Part shown: positions 35,104 to 43,507 of the stretch, one piece after another
Layout of the letters: every line of letters starts with the position of its first letter
Numbering within the stretch: position 1 is the stretch's first letter
Origin: Bradyrhizobium sp. WSM3983
Lineage (GTDB): Bacteria; Pseudomonadota; Alphaproteobacteria; Rhizobiales; Xanthobacteraceae
Assembly: GCF_000473045.1 (NCBI RefSeq)
Contig: NZ_AXAY01000026.1
Location: forward strand, 62,001-126,000
Reading direction: 5' to 3'
DNA length: 64,000 nt
Position numbers and translations under genes: made by a program
Notes under the pieces: generated by a model
Told to the model about the DNA's origin: nothing
What the model saw: the letters and a program-made list of their open reading frames with translations, nothing else
Databases searched by the model: none

Positions 35104-35601
35104 ATGACAGAGCTAACGCGAACGACCTTCCACATTGCAGAAGATGGGGCGGGATCTTATCGACCTCTGTCCATCCTGCGCTGGGTCATGGTCGTGATCT
35201 TCGTGTCGTTCGGCATGCAGAAATTCACGCTGCAGTCGGCGCAAGGCATCGCGCAATTCATCAGCAACAGTCCGTTTGTCTCATGGCTGCCGATCTTCGG
35301 ATTGAGGGGCGAAGCCTATGTCCTTGGTGTCACCGAATTCGTGATCGCAGCCTTGCTGGCCGCCGGTGCATTCAGCCCGATCCTGTCGGCGGTAGGATCG
35401 TTCATGGGCGTGGTGACTTTTGCCGTCACCTGGTCGTTCTTTTTCACGACCCCTGGAGTCGTGAAATGGAGCATCTCGACCGACCCGATGGCCTGGAATC
35501 TGGCGGGCGAGTTCCTGTTCAAGGACATCGTCCTGTTTTGTGTCTGCGTCGTGCTGCTCCTGGCGTCGCTGCCCCAAGCCGTTACGCGGCTGCGTTGCTA
35601 G
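35104..35601 (+). CDS. DUF417 (YkgB/RclC-like) membrane protein
   Basis: A 165-residue integral membrane protein with about four helices. Conserved features are RWVMVVIFVSFGMQKFT in helix 1, the SPFVSWLPIFG loop, GVTEFVIAALLAAG and WSFFFTTPGVVKW. It is related to E. coli RclC/YkgB, linked to reactive chlorine stress. It converges on the ClC channel with 25 bases between. No RclA/RclR neighbour is in the window. Confidence 0.82.
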   Translation: MTELTRTTFHIAEDGAGSYRPLSILRWVMVVIFVSFGMQKFTLQSAQGIAQFISNSPFVSWLPIFGLRGEAYVLGVTEFVIAALLAAGAFSPILSAVGSFMGVVTFAVTWSFFFTTPGVVKWSISTDPMAWNLAGEFLFKDIVLFCVCVVLLLASLPQAVTRLRC

Positions 35602-35626
35602 GAGCTCGAGCATGAGCAGGGAACGC

Positions 35627-36952
35627 TCAGGTCGACGGAGATAGCGGCGCAGGGGCTTCCGTCGAATGCGCCCGCAGGAAGCCCTTGGCGAGCGCGTGGT
35701 ATATGCCCTCGGGGCACAGGAGACGCGACGTGGCCTGCGCGATCAACGCGGACGCCATCAACGGCACCACCATGGCGTGGTTGTTGGTCATCTCGGTCAC
35801 GATGACAAAGGCCGTGATGGGAGCCTGCACGACGCCGGCAAAGTAGGAGACCATTCCGAGCAGCATGAACGCGCCGAGCGGGGCACCCGAAAACAGATGT
35901 GCGATGTTCGTACCGATGCCGGCACCGACAGCGAGCGAAGGCGCGAAAATCCCGCCCGGGATGCCGCTGATCGCGGAAAGCGCGGTCGCAGCGAGCTTCA
36001 ACACGCCGAAATCCCAGGGCAGCGGAACGTCGCTCTCCAGGGCCGTCTTCACTTGCGCATAGCCGGTGCCGTAGATCATGTCTCCTGAGGCCAGGCCGCA
36101 AAGGGCAACACCAAGGCCGCATGCCGCGGCAAATGGCAGAGGATACTGCTTTGTCAGTGATCCCAGCCGGCCAGGCAGTCCGCGCGCGACCTCGATGAGA
36201 AGCCTGCTGAATGCGCCACCGGCCAGTCCGCCGGCGATGCCGCACAACGGCACGGCAAGCCAGTCCGTGCCGTTCCGTAGCATCGTCGAGCTGCTACCGA
36301 AGTAATCGTAGTTTCCAACCAGGGCCAACGAGGTCAGACCTGCCGCGATCACAGCGCCGATGACCAGGCTGCTCGTCCTGGTCTCATAGGCTCTGCTCAT
36401 CTCCTCGATGCCGAACACGATGCCCGCCAGCGGCGTGTTGAATGCGGCTGCCACCCCGGCTGCGGCTCCGGCCAGGATCAGGCCCGGCTGGCGGCGTGGC
36501 GACATGCGGCCAAGGGCGAACATGACGGAAGCCCCGACCTGCACGGTCGGCCCCTCCCGGCCCGCCGAGGCACCGCAAAGCAGCCCGAGCAGCGTGAGCA
36601 ACACCTTCCCGACGGCAATGCGGATCGAGACCAGCTTCTTGCGCGCTGCGTGCTCGCTGAGCTGGCGTGCGGCAATTGCTTGCGGGATGCCGCTTCCTTG
36701 CGAGTTTGGAAAGAAGCGGCTGGTCAGATAGACGGACAGCGCAAACCCGAGCGGCGTCACCAGCATTGCAGCGTAGCGCGATTCCGAGAGCAGGTAGGCG
36801 AACGCGACTTGCGCCCAGTCTGCCAACTTGGCCAGAGCTACGGCCGAGGCACCGACCGCGATGCCGCCGATCAGGAAGGTCAGGCGTCTTCGCCAGCGGA
36901 CTGAAACGACCCTGATGGAGCGGCGGAGGCGATGGGTAAAGATCGGAGGCAT
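35627..36952 (-). CDS. ClC-type chloride channel/antiporter
   Basis: A 441-residue ClC protein with the three ion-pathway motifs: GSGIPQAIA, GREGPTVQVG (including the gating Glu) and GGIFAPSLAVGAGIG. About ten or more membrane segments. There are no C-terminal CBS domains; the protein ends LRAHSTEAPAPLSPST. The gating Glu suggests a H+/Cl- exchanger, which in bacteria helps acid resistance. ATG 36952 is used. Upstream lies only the kinase/acyl-CoA dehydrogenase relic. Confidence 0.9.
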   Translation of the reverse strand: MPPIFTHRLRRSIRVVSVRWRRRLTFLIGGIAVGASAVALAKLADWAQVAFAYLLSESRYAAMLVTPLGFALSVYLTSRFFPNSQGSGIPQAIAARQLSEHAARKKLVSIRIAVGKVLLTLLGLLCGASAGREGPTVQVGASVMFALGRMSPRRQPGLILAGAAAGVAAAFNTPLAGIVFGIEEMSRAYETRTSSLVIGAVIAAGLTSLALVGNYDYFGSSSTMLRNGTDWLAVPLCGIAGGLAGGAFSRLLIEVARGLPGRLGSLTKQYPLPFAAACGLGVALCGLASGDMIYGTGYAQVKTALESDVPLPWDFGVLKLAATALSAISGIPGGIFAPSLAVGAGIGTNIAHLFSGAPLGAFMLLGMVSYFAGVVQAPITAFVIVTEMTNNHAMVVPLMASALIAQATSRLLCPEGIYHALAKGFLRAHSTEAPAPLSPST

Positions 36953-37039
36953 GGAACAACTGGGTGAGCGTAGCGAATGACACTACGCGAGCGGTCTCCC
37001 TGGGACCATCACTAAAATTGCGCCACGAAATCCTTCCCC

Positions 37040-37253
37040 CTACGCCATCACCCCGCCGCGCTTGATCAACTCCTTGCCGACCGCGGCCAGATGCACCTGG
37101 TCCGGGCGTCACTGATGCGGATGAAGCGGGCGTAGACGTAAGCGCGCGAGGAAGGTGTCCTGCGAGACGCCGCTTCAGCTCGCGCGAGAGCGTGGTCTTC
37201 CCGGTGCCGGGAAGGCCGCCGCAGACGATGAGAATGGGTTGCCGGCCTGCCAT
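37040..37253 (-). pseudogene. chimeric relic: kinase 5' end joined to an acyl-CoA dehydrogenase-like 3' end
   Basis: From ATG 37253 about 30 codons (MAGRQPILIVCGGLPGTGKT, then TLSREL) match the start of the kinase at 33727. After that the frame degrades. In other frames the following DNA encodes YVYARFIRISD and then DQVHLAAVGKELIKRGG with a stop at 37040, which looks like the tail of an acyl-CoA dehydrogenase. It is a deletion fusion with frameshifts, not a functional gene. The open frame from 37253 into the ClC gene is spurious. Confidence 0.65.
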
Positions 37254-37372
37254 GCCTCATCATCCATCGGCACGCGAAGATGTGCCTCGGTCCGCTCTGT
37301 TCTTGGGTTCAGACAAGACCAGTTCGCCCTGGTGAGTCGGCGAAGGGTGCACAGCTCCAGATGACGACGGGT

Positions 37373-37855
37373 CTATTGAGCTTTTCGCGGGTCGTCTTCG
37401 GCGTTCAGATAGGTGATGCCGGTTGGTCCGACGCCCGTTATCTGAAATACGACCTCTTCGTCTCTCGTTTCCGCGAACTGCCAAACTTTCGGAGGCACAT
37501 TCGAGATCGTGCCCGGAGGAAAAGCCACCAGCTTCGAGTTGTCGATCTTGTCGCCAATTGCCGAATAGTAGGTGCCGGAAATGATTGTACGGATGCGCTC
37601 GTCGGGATTGAAATGTACCGGGATCTTGGAGTGCGCAGGCACCCTCACCTGCATCGTAAACAGGCCGGGCTTGGCCAGATTGCCATACAGAACGGCAATT
37701 TGTGACCCCTTTGGCATGGAAGCTAGTGGACTCCACTTTACGTCCGCCTGCGTGACGCGGACGTATGCAGGTGATTGATCCTGCGCTCGTGCCAACGGCA
37801 ATCCGAGCGAAATGGCTGCGATTGAGAGACCGACCATCAGCTTAGTGGAATGCAT
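37373..37855 (-). CDS. secreted cupin-like protein
   Basis: A 160-residue protein from ATG 37855 (GGGAG upstream). The N-terminal signal peptide ends near LPLARAQ. The mature domain has cupin strands (FTMQVRVPAHSKIPVHFNPD, RTIISGTYYSAIGD, FPPGTISNVPPKVWQFAETRD). The normal His-X-His metal motif is reduced: one His is seen in VHFN and HSK replaces part of it, so metal binding is uncertain. It resembles periplasmic cupin_2-type proteins of Bradyrhizobium of unknown role. Confidence 0.78.
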   Translation of the reverse strand: MHSTKLMVGLSIAAISLGLPLARAQDQSPAYVRVTQADVKWSPLASMPKGSQIAVLYGNLAKPGLFTMQVRVPAHSKIPVHFNPDERIRTIISGTYYSAIGDKIDNSKLVAFPPGTISNVPPKVWQFAETRDEEVVFQITGVGPTGITYLNAEDDPRKAQ

Positions 37856-37986
37856 CGTCGCTCCCTGCCGAAAATTGAGGTTCTCCAGGGTAAGCTGCAT
37901 TGCGCGGCACGTCTTCACCCATTCGGGTGATAGCCGCGACTCCTCCACCACCAACGAGTACACGCCCCTGCGGACGGTGGCAGTAT

Positions 37987-38080
37987 CGTAGGGTGGGCAA
38001 AGCGAAGCATGCCCACCGCTTCAGTTTCGGTGTTGGATCGGTGGTGGGCAAGGCGCAAGTGCGCCCTTGCCCACCCTACG
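37987..38080. repeat. intergenic inverted-repeat element (GTAGGGTGGGCAA family)
   Basis: Perfect 14-base arms CGTAGGGTGGGCAA (37987-38000) and TTGCCCACCCTACG (38067-38080) enclose a GC-rich centre with further pairing. Total 94 bases. Such elements recur in Bradyrhizobium intergenic regions and fold as RNA hairpins. It sits between the divergent-looking ends of two minus-strand genes. Confidence 0.75.
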
Positions 38081-38118
38081 ACTGGTAGATCGGGCGCCGT
38101 GATGGCGAGCGTCTGCGA

Positions 38119-38622
38119 TCATACGTGCAAGGCGTAATAACGCGAGTAGGTGTCGCCTCCCGGCTCCCATGGGGGCGTCGGCTGGAATCCCATCTTTTCG
38201 TACAGACGATGCGAGGCTGTCAGCGCGTTGTTGCTGCACAGGCGTATCCGATCGTATCCCGCATTGCGGGCGAAGCCGATGAGTTCATCTGCGATAGCCC
38301 TTGCAATCCCGCGATTTCGGCAGAGCGGAGCGACAAACATACGAACCATCTCACACTCCCGATCGTCGAAGCGCCGAATCGCACCGGTGCCGACGATTTC
38401 GTCTTCGGCGATCGCGCACAAAAAGAGGGCCCGGTCGGCGTACTCAGTTTCTGCGTTGTCGACGTCCGACAGTCGCGGATAGATGAACTCCCGTACAAAG
38501 ACGTCCGGGTGATCATGAAAATGCTCGCGCCAAACAGCTTCGATGAGCCGCCGCGCCGAGCGCGCGTCGCCAAGCCGGAACGGCCGGATTGTCCAGTCGG
38601 GTTCGACGCGCTTGACGTTCAC
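38119..38622 (-). CDS. GNAT family N-acetyltransferase
   Basis: A 167-residue acetyltransferase. Motif A is VAPLCRNRGIARAIADELIGFAR (the acetyl-CoA R/QxxGxG/A equivalent is RNRGIA), and the C-terminal SNNALTASHRLYEKMGFQP is the usual end of the fold. GTG 38622 is taken as start, preceded by GGGGAGAGG; a TTG is directly before it. The preceding 46 bases are an 18-bp tandem repeat that repeats this ribosome-binding-like sequence. Acceptor substrate unknown. Confidence 0.85.
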   Translation of the reverse strand: MNVKRVEPDWTIRPFRLGDARSARRLIEAVWREHFHDHPDVFVREFIYPRLSDVDNAETEYADRALFLCAIAEDEIVGTGAIRRFDDRECEMVRMFVAPLCRNRGIARAIADELIGFARNAGYDRIRLCSNNALTASHRLYEKMGFQPTPPWEPGGDTYSRYYALHV

Positions 38623-38630
38623 CAAGAGTA

Positions 38631-38676
38631 GCCTCTCCCCAAGGGTTAGCCTCTCCCCAAGGGTTAGCCTCTCCCC
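38631..38676. repeat. 18-bp tandem repeat at a translation start
   Basis: GCCTCTCCCCAAGGGTTA is repeated 2.6 times head to tail. Read on the minus strand each unit carries GGGGAGAGG, so the GNAT gene has three ribosome-binding-like sequences in a row. The unit length is a multiple of three and keeps the upstream frame open. Confidence 0.85.
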
Positions 38677-38720
38677 GCTCGCTGTCGACCGGCCGACGGT
38701 CTCTGCTCTACGCAGCCTGT

Positions 38721-39296
38721 TTAATGACGCCGCCGCAGGCTGAAACCCAGGCTGATCCAGCCGGCACCGGCCATGATGAGATCGATGCCGAGGAACAGGC
38801 CGAGGATGTAGACGCTGTTGACCGGCCAGCGCGCCAAAATCAACAGCCCGAGCAGCAGCGTGATGATTGCAGACAGCGCCACCCAGACCCAAGGGCTCTC
38901 GCGCTTCATGCTGAAGGCGAGAAACAGCCGCACCGCGCCGGAGGCGAGCAGCGACGCGCCGAGGAACAAGGTCAGCAGCGCTGCTGCAAACAACGGGTTC
39001 TCGAAGGTCAGAAAGCCCGCGATGATGTAGAGCACGCCGAGCAAGGCCCAGAGCACGAACTTGCCCCAGCTTTTCATCTGGAAGGCGCCGATCACCTCGG
39101 TGAACCCTGCGACGATCATCATCGCACCGACCACGATCACGCTCGCCACCGTGGCCATCACCATGCTGCCGAGCGCGATGAAGCCAGTGACGAGATAGAC
39201 GACGCCGAGGGCGACGATCCAGCCCCATTTGGCGTGCAGTGCGGCAAAGCCTGAGCCCAGGCCGAGGTTAGGGGACGTATCCGAAGCGCTTGTCAT
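38721..39296 (-). CDS. HdeD family (DUF308) acid-resistance membrane protein
   Basis: A 191-residue protein with six membrane helices arranged as repeated DUF308 pairs (GWIVALGVVYLVTGFIALGS, VIVVGAMMIVAGFTEVIGAF, LWALLGVLYIIAGFLT). ATG 39296 (MTSASDTSPN) is the start. HdeD supports acid resistance at high cell density in E. coli; in rhizobia the family is common and its role is less defined. A FixK-type box lies about 100 bases upstream, which would tie it to low-oxygen growth. Confidence 0.88.
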   Translation of the reverse strand: MTSASDTSPNLGLGSGFAALHAKWGWIVALGVVYLVTGFIALGSMVMATVASVIVVGAMMIVAGFTEVIGAFQMKSWGKFVLWALLGVLYIIAGFLTFENPLFAAALLTLFLGASLLASGAVRLFLAFSMKRESPWVWVALSAIITLLLGLLILARWPVNSVYILGLFLGIDLIMAGAGWISLGFSLRRRH

Positions 39297-39394
39297 GACG
39301 ACTACTCCTGCGTGTGAAGCCCAGAGCACACCTTAGGATAGCACCGATCGTGCCGGGACGACAGCCAGCACAGCAGCCCCGGCGGCCACCAACG

Positions 39395-39408
39395 TTGACG
39401 CAGATCAA
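39395..39408. promoter_or_regulatory. FixK/FNR-type box upstream of hdeD
   Basis: TTGACGCAGATCAA fits TTGA-N6-TCAA. It overlaps the stop of the Rieske reductase gene and is about 99 bases from the hdeD ATG, a distance usable for a class II or class I site. Confidence 0.6.
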
Positions 39409-40928
39409 GCGCGCGAGCGCTCCATCTCGAGCTCGGCTTTGAGGCTCTCGAGATCGCGATAAATTGAGGCGACCGCCAGCACACGGCCCCCCTTCCGATA
39501 TTTCAGCAGGCAGTCCTTATCCTTGATGGCGCCGTCGATCGCAATGTCGTCAAAGCTCTCGGCGTGGCCGACATAGTTGATCGGCACGTCGTAATGCTGG
39601 CTCCAGAAGAACGGCACGGCGTCGAAACGCTCGCGCTTGCCGAGCATGTTGCGCGCCGCGGTCTGGCCCTGCCGCTCCGCGACCACCCAGTGCTCGACGC
39701 GGATGGTTTGCCGCGAATGCGGATCGGGCCAGCGCGCGATATCGCCGGCGGCGAAGATTCCGGCGACGCTGGTTTCGAGATATTCGCTGACGCTGACGCC
39801 GCGATCGGCCGCAAGCCCTGCGTGCTCGGCGAGCGCGAGACGCGGCTTGACGCCGATGCCGACCACGACGAGGTCGGCATCGATGACGGTACCGGTCTTC
39901 AGCGTCGCGCGGGTGCCATCGAGCTTCTCCACGGTGTCCTCGAGATGGAAATTGACGCCGTTCTCTTCATGCAGGGCGCGAACGAAGTCGCCCATGTCAG
40001 GCCCGAGCACGCGCTGCATCGGCCGCTCTTCCGGCGCAACCACGTGCACCTCGAGCTTGCGCGCCCGCAAGGACGCCGCAACCTCGAGGCCAATAAAGCT
40101 CGCGCCGATCACCAGCACGCGCTTTGCGCTGCCCGCAGCCTTGATGATGGCACGGCTGTCGGCGACCGAGCGCAAGGTGTGGACATGCGGCTGGTCGGCG
40201 CCGGGGATCTGGAGCTTTATGGGCTCCGCACCGGTCGCGAGCAGCAGGCGGTCGAACGGCAGCTTGTCGCCATTGCCGAGCGTCACGCTGCGCGTCTTCG
40301 GATCGATCGCCGAAACGTTGGTGTTGAGCCGGAGATCGATGCCGGCGTCCTGATAATAGTCCTCGCCCCGCAGCGGCAGCCAGTCTTCCGGCGCATTGCC
40401 GGCAAGATAATCCTTGGAGAGGTTGGGCCGGTCGACCGGCATCGCGCCGTCGCTGCTGAACATGGTGATGGCGCCGGCAAAGCCCTCGCGGCGAAGCGTC
40501 TCGGCTGCCGCGAAGCCGGCCGCACCACCGCCGACAATGACGAATTTTTCCGGCGCCGGCGCGGTGCGGTGAGCAGCCGACGGCTTGGGTGCCTCGCGCT
40601 TGCGCGCAACAACGATCTTGTCCTGATCGCGCGTGACATCCCACACCGCCAGCGCATTCAGCGCCGGTGGGCGCGTCGCCTCGCCAGTGCGCAAGGAGAA
40701 GCAGGCATGATGCCAGGGGCAGCGGATGGTGTCGCCGACCACCAACCCTTCGGCGAGCGGGCCGTGGTAGTGGCTGCAAGACGGCTCGATCGCAAAAATC
40801 TCGCTGCCGGCCTGGACCAACAGGACGTCCTCCTCGCCGACATGACCGAGCAGCTTGCTGTCCTTGAAATCGGCGAGCGACACGCCCTTGGTCAGGTCCG
40901 GGCCGCTTGGCTTCTTGTCCTCGGTCAT
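39405..40928 (-). CDS. Rieske-domain FAD/NAD(P) oxidoreductase
   Basis: A 507-residue fusion. Residues about 10-110 are a Rieske [2Fe-2S] domain with CSHYHGPLAEG and CPWHHACFSLRTGE (C-X-H and C-X2-H). From about 125 a pyridine-nucleotide disulfide-oxidoreductase fold begins with FVIVGGGAAGFAAAETLR (FAD) and has a second motif, VLVIGASFIGLEVAASLR (NAD), ending in a reductase C-terminal domain. This is the architecture of AIF-like/ferredoxin reductases. Electron acceptor unknown. It is co-directional with folE, 19 bases apart. Confidence 0.88.
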   Translation of the reverse strand: MTEDKKPSGPDLTKGVSLADFKDSKLLGHVGEEDVLLVQAGSEIFAIEPSCSHYHGPLAEGLVVGDTIRCPWHHACFSLRTGEATRPPALNALAVWDVTRDQDKIVVARKREAPKPSAAHRTAPAPEKFVIVGGGAAGFAAAETLRREGFAGAITMFSSDGAMPVDRPNLSKDYLAGNAPEDWLPLRGEDYYQDAGIDLRLNTNVSAIDPKTRSVTLGNGDKLPFDRLLLATGAEPIKLQIPGADQPHVHTLRSVADSRAIIKAAGSAKRVLVIGASFIGLEVAASLRARKLEVHVVAPEERPMQRVLGPDMGDFVRALHEENGVNFHLEDTVEKLDGTRATLKTGTVIDADLVVVGIGVKPRLALAEHAGLAADRGVSVSEYLETSVAGIFAAGDIARWPDPHSRQTIRVEHWVVAERQGQTAARNMLGKRERFDAVPFFWSQHYDVPINYVGHAESFDDIAIDGAIKDKDCLLKYRKGGRVLAVASIYRDLESLKAELEMERSRA

Positions 40929-40947
40929 GGCATTGCCTCCTTGCGGA

Positions 40948-41574
40948 TCAGTCGTCCGAATTGGCCAGCCCCAGCAATTCCTGGCGTGTCAGCGCATTGT
41001 CGCGGAACACGCCGAGCATACGGCTGGTAACGAGATCGGTCCCCGGCTTGTGCGCGCCGCGCGTGGTCATGCAGTGATGCGTCGCCTTGATGATGACGCC
41101 GACACCTTCGGGCTTGAGTACGTCGTCGATCGTGTTGGCGATCTGCGCGGTCATCTTCTCCTGGATCTGGAGACGTTTTGCGTAGATGTCCACGAGACGC
41201 GCGAGCTTTGAGATGCCGACCACGCGCCCCTGCGGGATATAGGCGACCCAGGCGCGGCCGACGATCGGCGCCATGTGGTGCTCGCAATGGCTTTCGAAGC
41301 GAACGCCGCGCAGGACGATCATCTCGTCGTAGCCTTCGATCTCCTCGAAAGTCTTTTGCAGGATTTCGCTCGGATCCTGCGCATAGCCAGAGAAATATTC
41401 CTCAAAGGCGCGCGCGACGCGATCCGGTGTATCGCGTAAGCCATCGCGCGCGGGATCGTCGCCGGCCCAGCGGATCATGGTCCGGACCGCCTGCTCGACC
41501 TCCGCCTTGTCAGGCCGCCCGCTCGGCGCCTGCGCGACCGCGACACGTTCCAGCCTGCGCGTTTGTGACGTCAT
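40948..41574 (-). CDS. folE: GTP cyclohydrolase I FolE
   Basis: A 208-residue enzyme making dihydroneopterin triphosphate from GTP for folate (or pterin) synthesis. Zinc and catalytic motifs are visible: SHCEHHMAPIVG with the Cys and His ligands, and THHCMTTRGAHK with the second Cys. The N-terminal region has RMIRWAGDDPARDGLRDTPDRVAR. It is of normal length. It precedes the Rieske reductase in a likely two-gene operon, an unusual pairing. Confidence 0.96.
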   Translation of the reverse strand: MTSQTRRLERVAVAQAPSGRPDKAEVEQAVRTMIRWAGDDPARDGLRDTPDRVARAFEEYFSGYAQDPSEILQKTFEEIEGYDEMIVLRGVRFESHCEHHMAPIVGRAWVAYIPQGRVVGISKLARLVDIYAKRLQIQEKMTAQIANTIDDVLKPEGVGVIIKATHHCMTTRGAHKPGTDLVTSRMLGVFRDNALTRQELLGLANSDD

Positions 41575-41681
41575 CTACAACCTCCCCTGCAACGAGCCGC
41601 ATACAGAAACGGCCCCTCAGCTTGGACTGCTGCAGTCGGAAAAGGTTCCCGAGATCAGGAAAAATCGGAAGCGATGCCTTT

Positions 41682-42569
41682 TCAACCCGCTTGCCGCACG
41701 TCCGCCACGGCCTGCGCCCACTCGACGGGCCGCTCCTGCGGCAGATTGTGCCCGGCTCCGGCGAACACGCGCCGCTCGAAAAAGCCCTCGAACTTGCGCG
41801 CGTGATGCGCGGTGCCGGGATTGACGCCGTCGCTGTCGCCGTCGATCGCAATCGTGGGGACGCGGACCGGCGGCTGCGCGGCGAGCTTCGCCTCGATTTC
41901 CGCATAGGCGGGATCGCCTTCGACAAGCGCATAGCGATGGCGATAGGAGTGGATCACGACGTCGACGAAGTCAGGGTTGTCGAACGACACCGCGCTGTTC
42001 TCGAAAGTGGCGTCATCGAAGTGCCATGTCGGCGACCACATTGCCCAGAGCTGGCGGGCAAACCCCCGGCGGTTGCGCTCCAGCGCGCGGCGGCCGCGCT
42101 CGTTGTGGAAGAGATATTGATACCACAGCGCGGCCTCCTCCGGCGGCGAGGCAGGCTCCATGGAACGCGCGATATTCTGGATGTTGTAAGAATTGCCGGA
42201 GACAAGCCCGACCACGCGCTCCGGATGCAGCACCGAGACGACGCAGGCCGCGCGGCCGCCCCAATCATAGCCGCCGACCACAGCACGCTCGATGCGAAGC
42301 GCATCCATAAAAGCGAGCAGATCGGCGCCGAGCGCCGCCTGCTCGCCGGAACGCAAGGTCTGAGCTGACCGGAACCGCGTCGGCCCGTAGCCGCGCAGCC
42401 AGGGCACCAGCACCCGCGCGCCCGCCTGCGCGATCAGCGGCGCGGCCTCGGCATAGGCGTTCACATCATAGGGAAAGCCGTGGCCCATGATGCAGGGCCA
42501 GCCATCCGGCGCGCCGTAGTCGAGATAGCCGATGTCGAGGACATCCGTTAGGACTGTCTTTTGTTGCAT
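41682..42569 (-). CDS. alpha/beta hydrolase (epoxide hydrolase-like)
   Basis: A 295-residue alpha/beta hydrolase. The nucleophile elbow GYDWGGRAA has Asp rather than Ser, as in epoxide hydrolases and haloalkane dehalogenases. HGFPYD is the oxyanion strand, GDSDGVN may hold the acid residue and GAGHNLPQERP the catalytic His. A cap domain lies at about 135-215 (WYQYLFHNERGRRALE), with Tyr/Trp residues that could polarise an epoxide. The true substrate is unknown. Confidence 0.83.
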   Translation of the reverse strand: MQQKTVLTDVLDIGYLDYGAPDGWPCIMGHGFPYDVNAYAEAAPLIAQAGARVLVPWLRGYGPTRFRSAQTLRSGEQAALGADLLAFMDALRIERAVVGGYDWGGRAACVVSVLHPERVVGLVSGNSYNIQNIARSMEPASPPEEAALWYQYLFHNERGRRALERNRRGFARQLWAMWSPTWHFDDATFENSAVSFDNPDFVDVVIHSYRHRYALVEGDPAYAEIEAKLAAQPPVRVPTIAIDGDSDGVNPGTAHHARKFEGFFERRVFAGAGHNLPQERPVEWAQAVADVRQAG

Positions 42570-42595
42570 GGTTTGCTCCCGGAGTTGCGAGATCG

Positions 42596-42676
42596 TAACT
42601 CGGATGGAGCGCAGCGTAATCCGGGATTCACGGATGCAGGCGCCCCCGCTTTCCGCTTCGCTCCATGCGGGCTACG
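42596..42676. repeat. intergenic repeat candidate
   Basis: CTCGGATGGAGCGCAGCG, AATCCGGGATTC and CTTCGCTCCATGCGGGCTAC form imperfect inverted halves like a common Bradyrhizobium intergenic element. It fills the gap between the hydrolase start and the HD gene stop. Confidence 0.5.
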
Positions 42677-42679
42677 GGG

Positions 42680-43507
42680 CTACCTCTGCGGCCCCGACAG
42701 CGAGATCTCGCGTTCGGCGCGGAAGACGTTGCTGTAGAGATTGGCGATCCACTGCCGGCCGATCTCGGTCTTGTTGAGGTAGCCGATCTCGGTCTGGATG
42801 TGCGGTGCGACGCTATTCCAATAGAATTGTGGATAGCGGTTCACGATGTCGGCGGGCGAGTCGTAGCCGAGTTGGCGGTTCATGCCGACCTCCTCGAACT
42901 CATAGTAAAGCGCATTGGCCTTGCGCAGATAGTTGGGATCGCCGAGTTGCCCGATGAAATCGGCGGCGCGCAGGATCGACGCCTCGTCGTCGTATTCCTG
43001 GCCCTCGCGGGCCGGAAAGCGCGTCCCCTCGATGGCGCGGGCGACCCGCTCGCTGTCGACGCCACGGATCGGCGGCAGCCGCCGTCGCACGAAAAGCTTC
43101 GACCGGTCAACGTGATACATCATCAGGCTGGCGTCCGAGGCGCCGCGCGGCAGCGACACCTTGGTGCCGGCCTCGTCGATGACGAAACCATCTTCGTCAT
43201 CCTCCGGAAACAGCCCGCGGACATAGCCGATATCGTGCGCAAGGCAGGCGATCAGAATATGAATGTAGTCGTCGGCCTCGATGTGCGCATGGAGATTGCG
43301 GCCAAGCATGATCGCCTGAGCCGCCAATGTCACCAGCATCGTATGCTCGATATTGTGGTAGAGCGCGTCGCTGTTGCCAATGCATTCCATCGCGGTGCGC
43401 GTCGAGGCCTCCACCACCCTGGCATAGGACTCGTCATACCGACGCCGCATGAACGTGCCCAGCAGCTTCTCCAGGGATTCAGCCGCCAGTCGCGGTAACG
43501 TCATCAT
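42680..43507 (-). CDS. HD-domain metal-dependent phosphohydrolase
   Basis: A 275-residue protein. The HD signature appears as HNIEHTMLVTLAAQAIM and LIACLAHDIGYVRGLFPEDD, and further metal-ligand-like residues occur later (DDEASILRAADFIGQLGD). The layout (HN..H near residue 50, HD near 90) is close to the catalytic core of cyclic-nucleotide phosphodiesterase-like HD proteins, though the nucleotide is unknown. No sensor domain is attached. ATG 43507 is used; ATG 43504 is equivalent. Upstream is a 370-base gap. Confidence 0.82.
   Translation of the reverse strand: MMTLPRLAAESLEKLLGTFMRRRYDESYARVVEASTRTAMECIGNSDALYHNIEHTMLVTLAAQAIMLGRNLHAHIEADDYIHILIACLAHDIGYVRGLFPEDDEDGFVIDEAGTKVSLPRGASDASLMMYHVDRSKLFVRRRLPPIRGVDSERVARAIEGTRFPAREGQEYDDEASILRAADFIGQLGDPNYLRKANALYYEFEEVGMNRQLGYDSPADIVNRYPQFYWNSVAPHIQTEIGYLNKTEIGRQWIANLYSNVFRAEREISLSGPQR

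Noticed and set aside
36384..37253. A 289-codon frame starting like a kinase and running into the ClC gene
   Set aside because: Only the first 30 codons match the kinase; the remainder is an out-of-frame reading of the ClC gene, so it is part of a relic.
37987..38080. Inverted repeats as possible CRISPR or transposon ends
   Set aside because: No spacer periodicity, no transposase and no target duplications; they match single short intergenic repeats instead.
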